Source: Bedellia somnulentella (taxonomy: Eukaryota > Arthropoda > Insecta > Lepidoptera > Bedelliidae). Taken from it: DNA of 64,000 bases. The notes beneath the pieces were generated by a model, which was not told where the DNA came from, did no database searches, and worked only from the letters and a program-made list of their open reading frames with translations. The position numbers and the translations under genes are program-made. The stretch lies in contig OY755190.1 in assembly GCA_963576735.1 (NCBI GenBank), forward strand, positions 1,915,695-1,979,694, given 5' to 3'. Below, piece by piece: positions 47,201-53,950 of the stretch (position 1 is the stretch's first letter; each line of letters opens with the position of its first letter).

Positions 47201-49033
47201 CACTAGTCCGATTGTGAAATATAACTCCATTGCTAACTTTGACTGGCGCAACTGTTTTGTAACAACAAACTTTATTTTCAAAATAGTTTTTACACTTTGT
47301 TTTTATGAGCTTTACCAATTATTACACTAGAGGTCCGTTGGTGTCGTGTAGTGTCGGCTTAGAATAGCACTACCCCAAATCTTCCGGTGGGTGTACGTAA
47401 AAGGCGACTAACGGTATTGGGGCTTTTAAGGGATTTTTGGGCGATGCGGTTGGAGACCCATCACCAACAACCTTTATTTTACCAACTTTTCCCCACTTAA
47501 CTTTCCAAAAGTGGCTCAGGAATTTCTAATTCCTCAGCTCTGGCTACCCCATCTAAAGATTTATAGCCGTGAGTATATGTATGTATGTATGTCCGCTGAT
47601 GATATATTCTACAAAAAAAGTCTACATAAATACATATAAATAGGTGAGGAACTAATATGCCTCAATGTCCCTGTATAGGGGTGAAATCGCCATAGTCCTC
47701 CACTCTAGCCAAGTGTGGGTTGACAAACTATTAGCTACTATCGCGATAGTAGCCGGGAGCAAAAGCCTGACGCACCCTCCGAAGAATTATCTTAATTTTC
47801 ATAAGATAATCAGCTCATACAAGTTGCAATATTCAACCAAATTGAAATAAATGTAAGTAATTGTATTGATAAGTTTGATTGGTATACATTTATGAATCAG
47901 ATAAGTAGAAACAATATTTAGATATTTTGTGTAGATGTTTATTATTTGCAAACTTCTTCAGAAAGTTAGTAAAGAAGAGTTGTCTATTTATATTTTCATC
48001 TGGTTTTCTGTTCTAGGAAAAGGCAAAAGAAACAACATACATATACTCACGGCTATAAATCCCTGAAAGGGGTAACCAGAGCTAAGGAATTAAAAATTCC
48101 TCAGCCACTTTTGGAAAGTTGAGTGGGGAAAAGATGGTGAAATAAAGGTTGTTTGTGATGGGTCTCCAACCGCATCGCCCAAAAGTCCCTTAATAGCCCC
48201 AATACTGTTAGTCGCCTCTTACGTACACCCACCGGAAGAAATGGGGTAGTGCTATTCTAAACCGACGCTACACAGCAAAAGAAACAAAAATATGTGTAAG
48301 TAATCTTTTATATTATAAAGTTTGTAAATGTTTGTCCGTAAGTGTTTGTTTGTAAATAGAATTCCCTGGATCAAGTGAACCAATTTTGAAAACAGTTTTA
48401 TTATTAAAACGCAAACTTTTATCAATCATATCCGATAAAGATAACATATTTAATACATACTTATTTTGTGAATAAACATCCCCCATTCTAAATGCGACTG
48501 AGGGATTTTAATGCTGAGGCTGTGTCTACACTTAATTGGGATATATATCTGTGTATTTATAATGAGAGCTGTGTAGTGTCGGCTTAGAATAGCACTACCC
48601 CATTTCTTCCGGTGGGTGTACGTAAGAGGCGACTAACGGACTTGGGGCTTTTTAAGGGATTTTTGGGCGATGCGGTTGGAGACCCATCACCAACAACCTT
48701 TATTCTACCATCTTTTCCCCACTCAACTTCCAAAAGTGGCTGAGGAATTTATAATTTCTCAGCTCTGGCTACCCCTTTTAGGGATTTAATGCCGTGAGTA
48801 TATGTATGTATGTATGTATGTATTTATAATAATAGATAATATTTCTAGTAAAAATGTTGGTATCTTACCTGTAACGTAACCTTAAAAGGCTCCAAATCCC
48901 TGGCTCTCTGCTCCAGCTGCCTGATAGCTGGCAACGCAAACTCCTCGCCACGCAAACCACGGGACTCCTGCGCGCCCAGGAACCACACGTAGTAGGACGC
49001 CTTCTTTATATCCTTCTTGATGCGGAGCGCCAT
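19972..49033 (-). CDS. PTB-fold adaptor-like protein with SPRR-repeat tail, five coding exons
   Basis: Coding exons in transcript order are 49033-48869, 45217-45036, 30793-30534, 29698-29471 and 21173-19972. They sum to 2037 nt, 678 residues plus TGA, with every junction on GT/AG and phases that fit (0, 2, 1, 1). Residues about 10-150 look like a PTB/PID fold: an early strand with YVWFLG, then VTLQVSHKGLKII, a strand IKHFIPHGSIT, then VVACVLLLYNP and CPVHVHAYRCDS, followed by a helix DRTAEMLCTHLQALI. Residues 150-280 are low-complexity and Ser-rich. Residues about 297-356 are tandem SPRR units, followed by an Arg/Glu-rich charged region. PTB domains bind peptide motifs or lipids and are typical of cytoplasmic adaptors; this role is inferred from the fold alone. 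I do not recognise the ortholog, so no symbol is given. The start has a good context (AAAATGG). An untranslated or alternative first exon upstream cannot be excluded. Confidence 0.88.
21601..21712 (+). repeat. LINE-A 3' end fragment, decayed
   Basis: GAGAGGTTTACAAAGATCGC and ATGGTGTGAGTGAGTATT recall the LINE-A terminus. It sits in intron 4. Confidence 0.5.
21994..22005. promoter_or_regulatory. NRF-1-like GCGCATGCGCAC motif in intron 4
   Basis: The palindromic GCGCATGCGCAC lies in a small GC-rich island next to AAAATGGCGGC, a YY1/initiator-like sequence. Such pairs mark CpG-type promoters. It could be an internal promoter of the PTB gene or part of an unrecognised transposon; no transcript evidence is visible. 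Confidence 0.3.
22100..23063. other. AT-rich intron 4 sequence without a recognised feature
   Basis: No repeats of the window's families and no convincing ORF. Confidence 0.4.
23064..24062 (+). mobile_element. Non-autonomous Helitron-like element with expanded TGTC microsatellite
   Basis: Starts TCTATATACTTATAATAAAT and ends GCGAAGCTGGGACGATCCACTAG followed by T, the TC...CTAG ends expected of Helitrons, with no target duplication. The interior has ACTACTCGACGGATTTTAAC. It has no Rep/helicase ORF. A second copy is at 32388-33312. Confidence 0.82.
23187..23246 (+). repeat. (TGTC)15 microsatellite
   Basis: 15 perfect units inside the Helitron-like element; the sister copy has about 3. Confidence 0.95.
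24088..24185 (+). repeat. LINE-A 3' end fragment
   Basis: GCCATGATCGTACAAAGTGG and AGCGTGAGTATAA match the LINE-A terminus. Confidence 0.6.
24190..24708. other. Intron 4 sequence, unassigned
   Basis: No family match. A 64-codon ORF at 24315-24509 has no recognisable domain and is probably chance. Confidence 0.35.
24710..24958 (+). repeat. SINE-A
   Basis: GCCGTGTCGGCTTTGAATGC to GGCCGTGAGTATAAGAATG; part of the head is deleted. Confidence 0.85.
25210..25454 (-). repeat. SINE-A
   Basis: Complete from tail ACATACATCATATACTCACG to head CGACACTACACAGC. Confidence 0.92.
26005..26420 (-). repeat. SINE-B with tRNA head, split by another SINE-B
   Basis: The tRNA-like end is clear at 26335-26420 (TTTGAACCCACATC, GTGAGCTATCATGG in complement). 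It is interrupted at 26079-26318. Confidence 0.85.
26079..26318 (+). repeat. SINE-B inserted in an opposite SINE-B
   Basis: 5'-truncated copy ending CTGCGTGAACGTTTATGTTA, flanked by TATGACTTTAG (26068-26078, 26319-26329). Confidence 0.87.
26427..26974 (-). repeat. SINE-A split by a LINE-B 3' fragment
   Basis: Tail at 26427-26460 and head at 26909-26974 (CCGGC subfamily), with the insertion at 26614-26908 between them. Confidence 0.9.
26614..26908 (+). mobile_element. LINE-B-family 3' fragment inserted in SINE-A
   Basis: Flanked by TAGT (26610-26613, 26909-26912); ends AATAAACAATTTTTCTTCTT. It shares GCTAACTGAAAACCAG and TGCTGAGTTGGTGCC with the LINE-B 3' UTR. Confidence 0.8.
26976..28260. 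other. Unassigned intron 4 sequence with a CpG-containing block
   Basis: 27640-27800 carries CACGTGAC, TGACGTCATTTG and AAAGTCGCGTTTTCGCGG, followed at 27843 by an ATG and a short frame MKTEKYFFWAPYK. This may be the 5' end of a DNA transposon or a promoter; neither is proven. Confidence 0.3.
28262..28407 (+). repeat. LINE-A 3' fragment
   Basis: AAAAGATTGATGAATG through CAATGGGAATTAATGGC, followed directly by a SINE-A insertion. Confidence 0.75.
28408..28642 (+). repeat. SINE-A inserted at the end of a LINE-A fragment
   Basis: Head GCTGTGTAGTATCGGC to GCCGTAAATATAAG. About 10 bp (TAAATATAAG) is repeated at both sides. Confidence 0.88.
29012..29220 (+). repeat. SINE-B 5' part with tRNA-like head
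   Basis: Box A (TAGTTCAGTGG) and box B (GGTTCGAAGCC) of an internal pol III promoter at 29031-29078, then the SINE-B core (GAGGAAATCCATATGGCT). It runs into a SINE-A copy. Confidence 0.8.
29226..29454 (+). repeat. SINE-A adjoining exon 4 donor
   Basis: Head GTCGGCTCAGAATG to tail GTGAGTATATGTATGTAT, ending 16 bp from the exon edge and antisense to the gene. Confidence 0.86.
29471..29698 (-). CDS. Coding exon 4 (residues 203-279)
   Basis: The acceptor AATTTCAG opens a frame starting GKSPILLPPRDYDTV and running through SSGGSSGIGSDLAPSPERN to a donor AGCG followed by GTAAGT (phase 1). No domain is recognised; the exon is a Ser/Gly/Pro-rich linker. A SINE-A copy begins only 16 bp into the downstream intron. 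Confidence 0.85.
29885..30172 (-). repeat. LINE-A 3' fragment in intron 3 side
   Basis: The minus-strand frame shows KANHEIYEKN, GRSRKTFENQIEN and CQDRTKWRLLVSAYLNGN of LINE-A, with a deletion. It lies upstream of exon 4. Confidence 0.85.
30243..30427 (+). repeat. SINE-A, diverged
   Basis: CGGCTCAGAATAGCACTA, GGGCGATATGGTAGGAGACC and TTGAGTATATATATGTATG. Confidence 0.75.
30534..30793 (-). CDS. Coding exon 3 (residues 116-203)
   Basis: The acceptor TTTTTTTGTTCCAG joins codon AG+A (Arg) to CDSDRTAEML, the C-terminal helix of the PTB fold, then a Ser-rich linker with SSLGSEVSRESDTGSSEE. The donor is TCTACAG followed by GTAAAAAG. A LINE-A 3' fragment lies about 55 bp upstream of the acceptor, so the branch-point region is hemmed in by repeat DNA. 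Confidence 0.88.
30848..31060 (-). repeat. LINE-A 3' fragment upstream of exon 3
   Basis: CATTGGGGTAGGCAGTGACT and CGATCGCCACTTTGTACG; ends 55 bp before the exon 3 acceptor. Confidence 0.82.
31225..31470 (+). repeat. SINE-A
   Basis: TCGTGTAGTGTCGGCTTAG to ATGT repeats; close to the 8448 copy (CCAATCAACTTC variant). Confidence 0.9.
31857..32107 (-). repeat. SINE-A
   Basis: Complete, tail CATACATACATATACTCACG to head CCGACACTTCACAGC. Confidence 0.9.
32236..32352 (-). repeat. SINE-A 3' part
   Basis: Tail CATACATGTACTCACG to AAAAATTGTGAAGTAAATG; 5'-truncated as expected of retroposition. Confidence 0.78.
32388..33312 (+). mobile_element. Non-autonomous Helitron-like element, second copy
   Basis: Starts TCTATACTTATAATAAATCT after an A and ends GAAGCTGGGCCCGATGCACTAG before a T. 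It aligns along its length with 23064-24062. Confidence 0.85.
33313..33746 (-). other. Possible retrotransposon 3' end, otherwise unassigned
   Basis: On the minus strand GCTTTGAATAAAGATTTATT looks like a poly(A) signal and tail next to the Helitron end. No coding part seen. Confidence 0.3.
33747..33926 (+). repeat. SINE-A, strongly decayed
   Basis: GTCGGTTCAAAATAACGATT, CCCCACGAGTATTATTAGAG and TATTGCCGTGAGTATAGG. Confidence 0.55.
34004..34085 (-). repeat. SINE-B 3' end
   Basis: CGTTCACGCCGTTTACCCCC, GAAGGGGTTGGCAGAGGTAC and AACTCACATGGCAGCGCCA. Confidence 0.8.
34803..34943 (-). repeat. SINE-A 5' half
   Basis: TGTTGTTGGTGATGGATCTC to CCCGACACTATATAGC, with an internal repeat AATTAACC. Confidence 0.7.
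34950..36500. other. Intron 2 sequence, largely unassigned
   Basis: AT-rich; ORFs are short and without domains. A SINE-A head trace at 36127-36185 is listed separately. Confidence 0.35.
36127..36185 (-). repeat. SINE-A head fragment
   Basis: TTTAGTGGCCTCGTATGACA to GAAACTACACAAG. Confidence 0.5.
36515..36825 (+). repeat. LINE-A 3' fragment, decayed
   Basis: GATGATATTGTGAGAAAGAT, GTTTGGGCGTAAAA and ATGGCCTGAGTATATTTG match LINE-A, with an unrelated stretch between. Confidence 0.6.
36880..36992. repeat. FB element: foldback with truncated tRNA-like centre
   Basis: Left arm TTTTGTTCATGAAAACCTCA to AAGAAAAATTTCGACAC, right arm TTTTCTTTCCTTTG to TTTATTTATTAGTAA in complement. Same family as 39463-39935 and 61923-62281. 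Confidence 0.72.
37038..37088 (+). repeat. SINE-A 3' end
   Basis: CTTATTTTGGGATTTTCAGC and CGTGAGTATATGTATG. Confidence 0.65.
37181..37409 (+). repeat. SINE-A with head deletion
   Basis: GCTGTGTATACCCCATTTCT skips about 20 bp of the head; the rest is complete. Confidence 0.87.
37786..38034 (-). repeat. SINE-A
   Basis: Complete; tail of four CATA units to CCGACCCTACACAG. Confidence 0.92.
38035..38676. other. AT-rich intron 2 sequence without a recognised feature
   Basis: No family match or convincing ORF. Confidence 0.4.
38677..38760 (+). repeat. SINE-A head, decayed
   Basis: AATAGCTTCCGGTGGATGTA and GAGGCGACTAAGGGAATT remain. Confidence 0.45.
38766..39130 (-). repeat. SINE-B full-length
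   Basis: ATAAC-repeat tail, shared 3' segment GAAGGGGTTGGCAGAGG, core, and tRNA head with box B complement GGGATTTGAAC and box A complement CTACCCATTGAGCTA. Confidence 0.88.
39224..39371 (+). repeat. SINE-A, 5'-truncated
   Basis: Starts within GGTTTTTGGAAGATGCGGTT and runs to four ATGT units. Confidence 0.82.
39495..39567 (-). other. tRNA-like sequence, probably the head of a SINE rather than a working tRNA
   Basis: 73 nt with a perfect 7-bp acceptor stem (GACACTG/CAGTGTC), a D arm (GCTCAGTTGGCAGAGC) and a perfect T arm (GCGGGTTCGAATCCCGC). The anticodon arm is CGGG/CCCG around GGCGTATA: 8 nt and no U at position 33, so no anticodon can be read. It recurs in the same repeat context. Confidence 0.6.
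39740..39925. repeat. Perfect palindrome within the FB element
   Basis: Arms from TTTGACATGAATTCCTCATG to AAGGAAAGAAAAATTT are identical in inverse orientation, with a 36-bp spacer. Confidence 0.9.
40185..40290 (-). repeat. SINE-A 3' part, decayed
   Basis: CATACATATACTCACGGC and TAAATCCCAAGAAAGGGTAA. Confidence 0.65.
40342..40508 (-). repeat. LINE-A 3' fragment, young
   Basis: CATACATATACTCACGCC, ATTGGGGTAGGCAGAGACTA to CTTCGGACGCCGGCATTT; close to 17350-17495. Confidence 0.88.
40900..41120 (+). repeat. LINE-B-family 3' fragment
   Basis: GCTAACTGAAAATCAG, GCTGAGTTAGCAACCC and AATAAATATTTTCTTTTC, as in the LINE-B 3' UTR. Confidence 0.75.
41412..41666 (+). repeat. SINE-A
   Basis: GCCGTGTAGTGTCGGCTTAG to ATGT repeats; flanks TATTCCCAGCA and TATTTCCAGCA form an imperfect 11-bp duplication. 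Confidence 0.9.
41940..42008 (+). repeat. SINE-B core fragment
   Basis: GTGTATTCGTGCCAAACAGC to CACGTGAGTACACTGTC. Confidence 0.7.
42037..42412 (-). repeat. SINE-B full-length
   Basis: Flanked by TAAAAAATAACTAA (42023-42036, 42413-42426). Head complement reads GATTGGAACTCACGCC and CTACCCACTGGACTATCA. Confidence 0.9.
42546..42638 (-). repeat. SINE-B 3' fragment
   Basis: ATAACATAAACGTTCACGCC to ACGTGACTTTGACACCTG. Confidence 0.82.
43083..43308 (-). repeat. SINE-A, CCGGC-like subfamily
   Basis: GTATACTCACTTCCATAAAT to GAAAGGGATAGTGACATTCT; the last head bases are lost. Confidence 0.86.
43310..44490. other. Intron 2 sequence, mostly unassigned
   Basis: A SINE-A 3' trace (GGTTACTTATTTTTGG, ATAGCCGTAAGTATATG) is at 43985-44037. 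Nothing else is supported. Confidence 0.35.
44491..44739 (+). repeat. SINE-A
   Basis: Complete from GCCGTGTAGTGTCGGTTTAG to ATGT tail. Confidence 0.9.
44740..44855 (+). repeat. SINE-A 3' part, older, directly behind another copy
   Basis: GACCCATCACTGACCATC to AGCTCTGGCTACTC. Confidence 0.65.
45036..45217 (-). CDS. Coding exon 2 (residues 56-116)
   Basis: The acceptor is a pyrimidine tract ending TTCCCAG and the donor is AG followed by GTAAAG (phase 2). The 182-nt exon encodes the core of the PTB fold, including GLKIIQNV, IKHFIPHGSIT and CVLLLYNP. Base composition is visibly more GC-rich than the surrounding intron, as expected for conserved coding sequence. Confidence 0.9.
45437..45678 (+). 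repeat. SINE-A in intron 1
   Basis: Flanked by the 15-bp duplication TATATAACACAATTT (45422-45436, 45679-45693). Confidence 0.93.
46450..46617 (+). mobile_element. Helitron-like 3' end
   Basis: Ends GTGAAGCCAGGGCGGACCACTAG before T, resembling the other two elements' ends. The left limit is not determined. Confidence 0.55.
46618..47341. other. AT-rich intron 1 sequence without a recognised feature
   Basis: No repeats of listed families. Confidence 0.35.
47342..47592 (+). repeat. SINE-A in intron 1
   Basis: TCGTGTAGTGTCGGCTTAGA to four ATGT units. Confidence 0.91.
48036..48274 (-). repeat. SINE-A in intron 1
   Basis: Flanked by GCAAAAGAAACAA (48023-48035, 48275-48287). Confidence 0.93.
48564..48819 (+). 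repeat. SINE-A next to exon 1 donor
   Basis: Flanked by GTATTTATAAT (48553-48563, 48820-48830); its right duplication ends 38 bp from the exon 1 boundary. Confidence 0.93.
48869..49033 (-). CDS. Coding exon 1 (residues 1-55)
   Basis: Starts at ATG in context AAAATGG and runs 55 codons to CAG followed by GTAAGA (phase 0). It encodes the first strands of the PTB fold, with the YVWFLG motif. A SINE-A copy with its own target duplication ends 38-49 bp downstream of the donor. GC-rich sequence with GCGCGC lies just upstream of the start. Confidence 0.88.
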
Positions 49034-49124
49034 TTTGAATTTCGGTTTTCGCGCGCAATCTTATGTCATTGTTTGTGTCTGTAACAAGGAGGTTGGAGTT
49101 AGGAATATTTTTGCTACATACTTT

Positions 49125-49233
49125 TTGAAAGTACATACGTACATACTCATGGCCACAAATCCCAATACCCTTAATTGCCTCTGACACCCGTGGGTAGAAA
49201 AGGGTAGTGACATTCTAAGCCGGTACTACACGA
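49125..49233 (-). repeat. SINE-A with internal deletion, upstream of the PTB gene start
   Basis: Only 109 bp, tail and head joined at AATCCC/AATACCCTTA. Still flanked by CTACATACTTT (49114-49124, 49234-49244). It is about 90-200 bp upstream of the start codon. Confidence 0.88.
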
Positions 49234-49239
49234 CTACAT

Positions 49240-49826
49240 ACTTTGATACATATACTTAAACAAATTACGGATTATTTTTTTGAAACTTCATGTTATTATT
49301 GGACCTGATATTTTCCTCGACGGGCTCAAGCCTATCCTAGGATCCTAGCACACTTGTAATTATAACGAGATGTGGTTGGTTAGAATGAGATAGAAATATA
49401 CAATATGTCGTAAATGTGAAAGAAATAGCTGTTTTAAAAAAAACTAGATTAGTAGTTAAAAGGACACCTACAGATCTCTGGGTGATAAGGTGGGCCTTTC
49501 ATAATATGTAGTCCACAAAATATTTAGTCGGTTTTTTTTAACTGTAACGTAATTTGTTATTAACTACTCAGAATATTAATAAAAAAATTGATTCTTTTGA
49601 TAACTTTCAACAACATAATCTTACAAAACGCAACTCCATCAAAAATGCAACATTACACAATAGCATGTGTAACATGCATATCCGAACACAAAATCGAATG
49701 CAAAGCACTTTACGTTGAAAACCGTGCCTAATACGAGCACGTCCAGCGGAACCAATCACGTGATTATCAGTCGAGGTAATTGGGGTTGGAAAAATGTTTG
49801 GTCACGATGTATCCTTGCTATATAAC
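49240..49826. other. Upstream region of the PTB gene, no promoter element recognised
   Basis: AT-rich; no TATA box or GC island could be assigned with confidence. Confidence 0.3.
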
Positions 49827-50135
49827 ATACATACATACATACATATACTCACGCCGCTAATTCCGATTGGGGTAGGCAGAGACTATCGATCGCCACTTTG
49901 TACGGTCCTCGGAAACCCCTCTAGCTTCGTTCACATCCTTCAATCTTTTCATACATGCTCTTTTATTCTTCATGCATCGGACACCTGCCGTTCTGAGCTC
50001 ATTCTCTATTTGGTTCAAATGAGTCCTCCGTGGTTGTCCTCTGCTAACTCTACCTTCCAAATTGGCTTTATAGATCTCTTTGACCAATATAAAAACATAC
50101 ATTGTAATAATCACGCCATTGGTTCCCATTACAAC
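49827..50135 (-). repeat. LINE-A 3' fragment
   Basis: The minus-strand frame is open for the C-terminal LINE-A segment (GQPRRTHLNQIEN, CMKRLKDVNEARG, VSAYPNRN), with an internal deletion before it. Confidence 0.88.
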
Positions 50136-50296
50136 TCTATAATGGAATACTATATGTAAGTTTGTTAGAACTTAATAAATATTAAGTAATATTTAAAATA
50201 GATAGATAAAAACTAATATGGAATTAGTTTTTAAGCAAATCAGTTTAATTTATTGGACATCTACCGAACATGTTTTTAATACAGCAAATCTTTCCA

Positions 50297-50424
50297 TTCA
50301 TGGGTTGTCTGGAAGAGATCGCTCTTAGTGATAAGACCGCCAGTTGTACTTTGGCTTTTGTATCGATCTTTTTTTTTGTAATTGTTGTTTTTTTGTGATG
50401 TGCAATAAAGAGTTTTTTTTTTAT
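50297..50424 (+). repeat. LINE 3' UTR fragment, second copy
   Basis: GGTTGTCTGGAAGAGATCGC to GTGCAATAAAGAGTTTTT; matches 4062-4180. Confidence 0.7.
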
Positions 50425-50605
50425 TACAACTCCCCCAAAACGGCCGAACAATTTAAATGAAATTTTGCATACATATTCGGTAGGTCTGAGAAAAGGTTTT
50501 TTTATACGCCTAAGAGATCAGAGTTCTACACCCCTAACGTGTTATCGCCTAGAAAATCCCATGAAATAATTTATATGGCAAAACAACATTTTCTGGTTCA
50601 GCTAG
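50425..50605 (+). mobile_element. Helitron-like 3' fragment
   Basis: ACTCCCCCAAAACGGCCGAA to GGTTCAGCTAG before T. Left end not found. Confidence 0.45.
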
Positions 50606-50680
50606 TAATTCTACAAGTTTCTATAAGAATAATTAAAAAATATATATATTTATTGGAATTATACTATAGTTTATAACAAC

Positions 50681-50969
50681 CAATTTGTCTTTTCTAAAGA
50701 CATATGTGTGGTTAATTTATCATGGTTGTTAACGGTGAGGGAAAACATCGTGAGGAAACCCACATGGCTGAGTTGTACTTAGTCATGTGACAGTGTATTC
50801 GTACAAAACGGCGATAGGCCTGCCCCCTATCACGTGAGTACACTGTCCATGCAAAACGTGGGTACTCTGAACACCAGATGACAAAGTCACGTGATGTTCA
50901 GAAGTATTAGTACCTCTGCCAACCCCTTCGGGGATATACGGCGTGAACGTTTATGTTATGTTATGTTAT
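50681..50969 (+). repeat. SINE-B lacking the tRNA head
   Basis: Flanked by GTTTATAACAAC (50669-50680, 50970-50981). The 5' truncation, long duplication and TTATG tail are classic for target-primed insertion. Confidence 0.92.
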
Positions 50970-50984
50970 GTTTATAACAACATG

Positions 50985-51461
50985 TGCACGAATACCGTTG
51001 CATTAGTTATAAAACTGTGCCGCAGCAGAAATTATCAGCAGCAAAATTACCTCACCTTTCAACACAAAATCGCATTCCTGCAACACGTGTTACAAATATA
51101 AAACTATTCCTCAAACGTCTATATTCACAAGAACCCCTACAACCAGGTTACAATAATAATTGGAATACCAAGTAAATTGGTCACCGCAGCCCCGGGGCGG
51201 CCTGCCCTCGAGCCCTCGGCTTCACCTTGAACGTGGCTGCGGAATTAGTGGTACGTGCTCCTTTGGTAAGGATATACAGATGGGTGGAATACATGTGGAA
51301 TTATTCTAAATTACAGAATTATAGGTCTTTGAATTGTAGTCTAATATGGAATGGAAAGAGATGGAGATGGAGATATTAACCTTACAACGGAGCAATAGAT
51401 ATAATAAAATAAGAAATAAAATAATCATTTCATTCAAAACAAGTCTTTGTCTTTTAAAGCC
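50985..51461. other. Unassigned; small GC-rich block
   Basis: A 63-codon ORF (50984-51175) ends LFLKRLYSQEPLQPGYN; 51183-51240 is GC-rich (CCCCGGGGCGGCCTGCCC). Neither was recognised. Confidence 0.3.
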
Positions 51462-51675
51462 AAATTCCTAAAAGGGGTAGCTACTAAATTGAAAATTCCT
51501 CAGCCATCTTTGGAAGTTGAGTGGGGAAAAGATGGTAGAATAAAGGTTGTTGGTGACGGGTCTCCAACCACATCGCCCAAAAATCACTTAATAAGCCCCT
51601 ATACTCTTAGTCGCCTCTTACGATAACCCACGGGTAGAAATGGGGTAGTGTTATTCTAAGCCGACACTACACGGC
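51462..51675 (-). repeat. SINE-A lacking the tail
   Basis: AAAAGGGGTAGCTACTAAAT to CCGACACTACACGGC. Confidence 0.86.
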
Positions 51676-51709
51676 TCCAAATTGTAACTTAATAATATAA
51701 GTAAAAATA

Positions 51710-52165
51710 TACTTCTACTTCGGATTCGCAAGGTGTATTGTTGTGAGAAGAACCCGTAGGAAACTTATTAACTCGCCTCTTTTTTACGTCTATCACAATT
51801 TTGGTACTAGCTTGGAAACATCCTGCACAGAGCCAGCTACCAACCCATTTCATCAATAGTGTAATCATTTGTATATATTTCTTTTAACTACTGCTTTGAA
51901 TATGTTTACTGATAAATTTAAGATATTCTCAGGTATTTTGTAATAATTTTTTTCACAAACCCTTGGAGATTTCGAATATGTCTGTCACTCTTTTGCACAA
52001 AAGCGGCCTGATTTTTTCTTACATATTCTTTCATAAATATATTTAAATGGTAGAGTTATATTCTTATGGTTTGAAACAATTTTCTTGTAATCTTGTGATC
52101 TCAAATTATAAATAGCTATGTAGAGAATAAATATGAAACCAACATCATCTGCTGGTAACTATTAT
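51710..52165 (-). repeat. LINE-C 3' fragment
   Basis: Complement shows a 3' UTR like 13499-13560 and a broken RT-tail frame containing YVRKN and KSDRHIRNL, as in LINE-C. Confidence 0.72.
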
Positions 52166-52167
52166 AT

Positions 52168-52305
52168 CGCCCGATTTCTGAATTGAGTATTCAAGCTGAG
52201 AACGACTTAAGTATCGTTTTGTCTCATTCAGTCGTTAAGATTTTAATGAGACAGAACCATGATTAAGTTGTTCTCAGCTGGAATACTCAATTCAGAAATC
52301 GGGTG
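52168..52305. mobile_element. MITE-138, copy 1
   Basis: Inverted ends CGCCCGATTTCTGAATTGAG; flanks TAT/TAT. 138 bp, nearly fully palindromic. Confidence 0.86.
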
Positions 52306-52420
52306 TATAAGTATCCATTGTCACATTTTAAACAAGCATAATATTTTTCTAAGATATAAGAAGTCGGTTAAGAAGACGATAAACTGGCTGAAGTACATTT
52401 TGTGAGTATAAATATTATAT

Positions 52421-53409
52421 TGCCGTGTAGTGCCGGCTTAGAATGTCGCTACCCCATTCTACCCACGGGTGTCGTAAGAGGCGACTAAGCTATAGCTGTG
52501 TACCTTTATTTAAAAAAAAGAATATCCTACCATTACCCTGTCTTTATGTTTTTGAAATGTGTATATTTGTGCATAAAAACTTGTATATATTTGAAATGGA
52601 ACCAGAAAATGGTCGCCCTGTTAGAAAAAACACAAAAACTAATTTAATATTGTATCCACTCAAACGAAACTTGGAACTGTATAGGAAAAATGCTTATTTT
52701 ATGGCAATTATAATTTACAATAAACTATCAAATGGACTAAGAGAAATGACTTTAATCGAATTCAAACGGACATTGCATAGATATTTGTTGGATAATTGTT
52801 TTTACTCTGTAAAAGATTTCTTAGAAAAATGCAGTATTTAGTATTTTTGACATTTCTGTATTATAATATTTTTTTTGACATCTATAATTATTAAAATTTT
52901 GACTTTGTTTGACACTTTTAGTAGGTTATTGGTGACATTGTATTATTATTATTACCTAAGTTTGTTTTTCGTAATTAATATGTTAATTGCCATAACTTTA
53001 TATTTTATTGAAGAAAATTGACATGTTTATTGTATTGGTTCCAGTAGTTTATAGGTTTTTGTTTGTTGACATTATTTCTTTAGTTCGCATGATTTATATA
53101 AGATTAATAATGATAAATATTCGAACGCCCATTTAAGGCAGATTATGGATTGCGCACTTGTAAATACCTGAAGACCTTTACACCTATAATCGTCGAATAA
53201 ATGCTTCATTTCATTTCATTTCATAAGGGTATTGGGGCTTTTTATTAGATTATTAGGCGATGCGGTTGGAGACCCATCACTAAAAACCTTTATTTTTACC
53301 ATCTTTTCCCCACACAACTTCCAAAAGAGGCTAAGGAATTCATAATTCCTTAGCTCTGGTTACCCCTTCTAGGGAAATATAGCCGTGAGTATATGTATGT
53401 ATGTATGTA
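52421..53409 (+). repeat. SINE-A split by a LINE fragment
   Basis: Head 52421-52489 and remainder 53224-53409, CCGGC subfamily; joined after removal of the insertion at 52490-53223. Confidence 0.9.
52490..53223 (+). mobile_element. 5'-truncated LINE inserted in SINE-A
   Basis: Flanked by TAAG (52486-52489, 53224-53227), tail TTTCA repeats. It encodes a jockey/CR1-type RT C-terminus (AYFMAIIIYNKLSNGLREM, FKRTLHRYLLDNCFYSVKDF) ending at 52841. Confidence 0.84.
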
Positions 53410-53950
53410 AATATTAAATAAAAAAAGATCTTTACAATTAAATGAATTGATGATGATGATCTAACTTTAATTTTTAAAGGTAAACGGTACACTTCAATTA
53501 ATACGATTGGAAAGGCGAGTAATTTAATAACAATTTAGAATAATACTGCATGTTCAAAGTTTGCCGCAAGCAAATAGCGGGAAACAACATATAAATATGA
53601 AAAATCACTGTCAAAATAAAGACCGTAATAGACAAAAACTTTCTTATGTCTAAGTCCATAAAGACTAGTTTTCAATACTTTTACACTAATGTTTTACCGC
53701 CATTTTGACGTATAGGCTTTGAAAAGATAAACCGTTATTAAGATTATAAATTAATGGAGCAAAAACTGTCTAATGAAATAAACGTGTTGAGTCGTGAGCT
53801 CAAAATTTCTTAGACCACTGCTTGGATTAAGATTAGTTTTTATAAGACTTTGATACGGTTTTGCGGTTGTGGACAAACTAGCAAGATATAATGAAGTTAC
53901 GCAAACATAAAATTATTCAGAATCATACTTGTAAATGTAAAACATAATAT
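53410..53950. other. AT-rich sequence without a recognised feature
   Basis: No family match or ORF. Confidence 0.4.
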
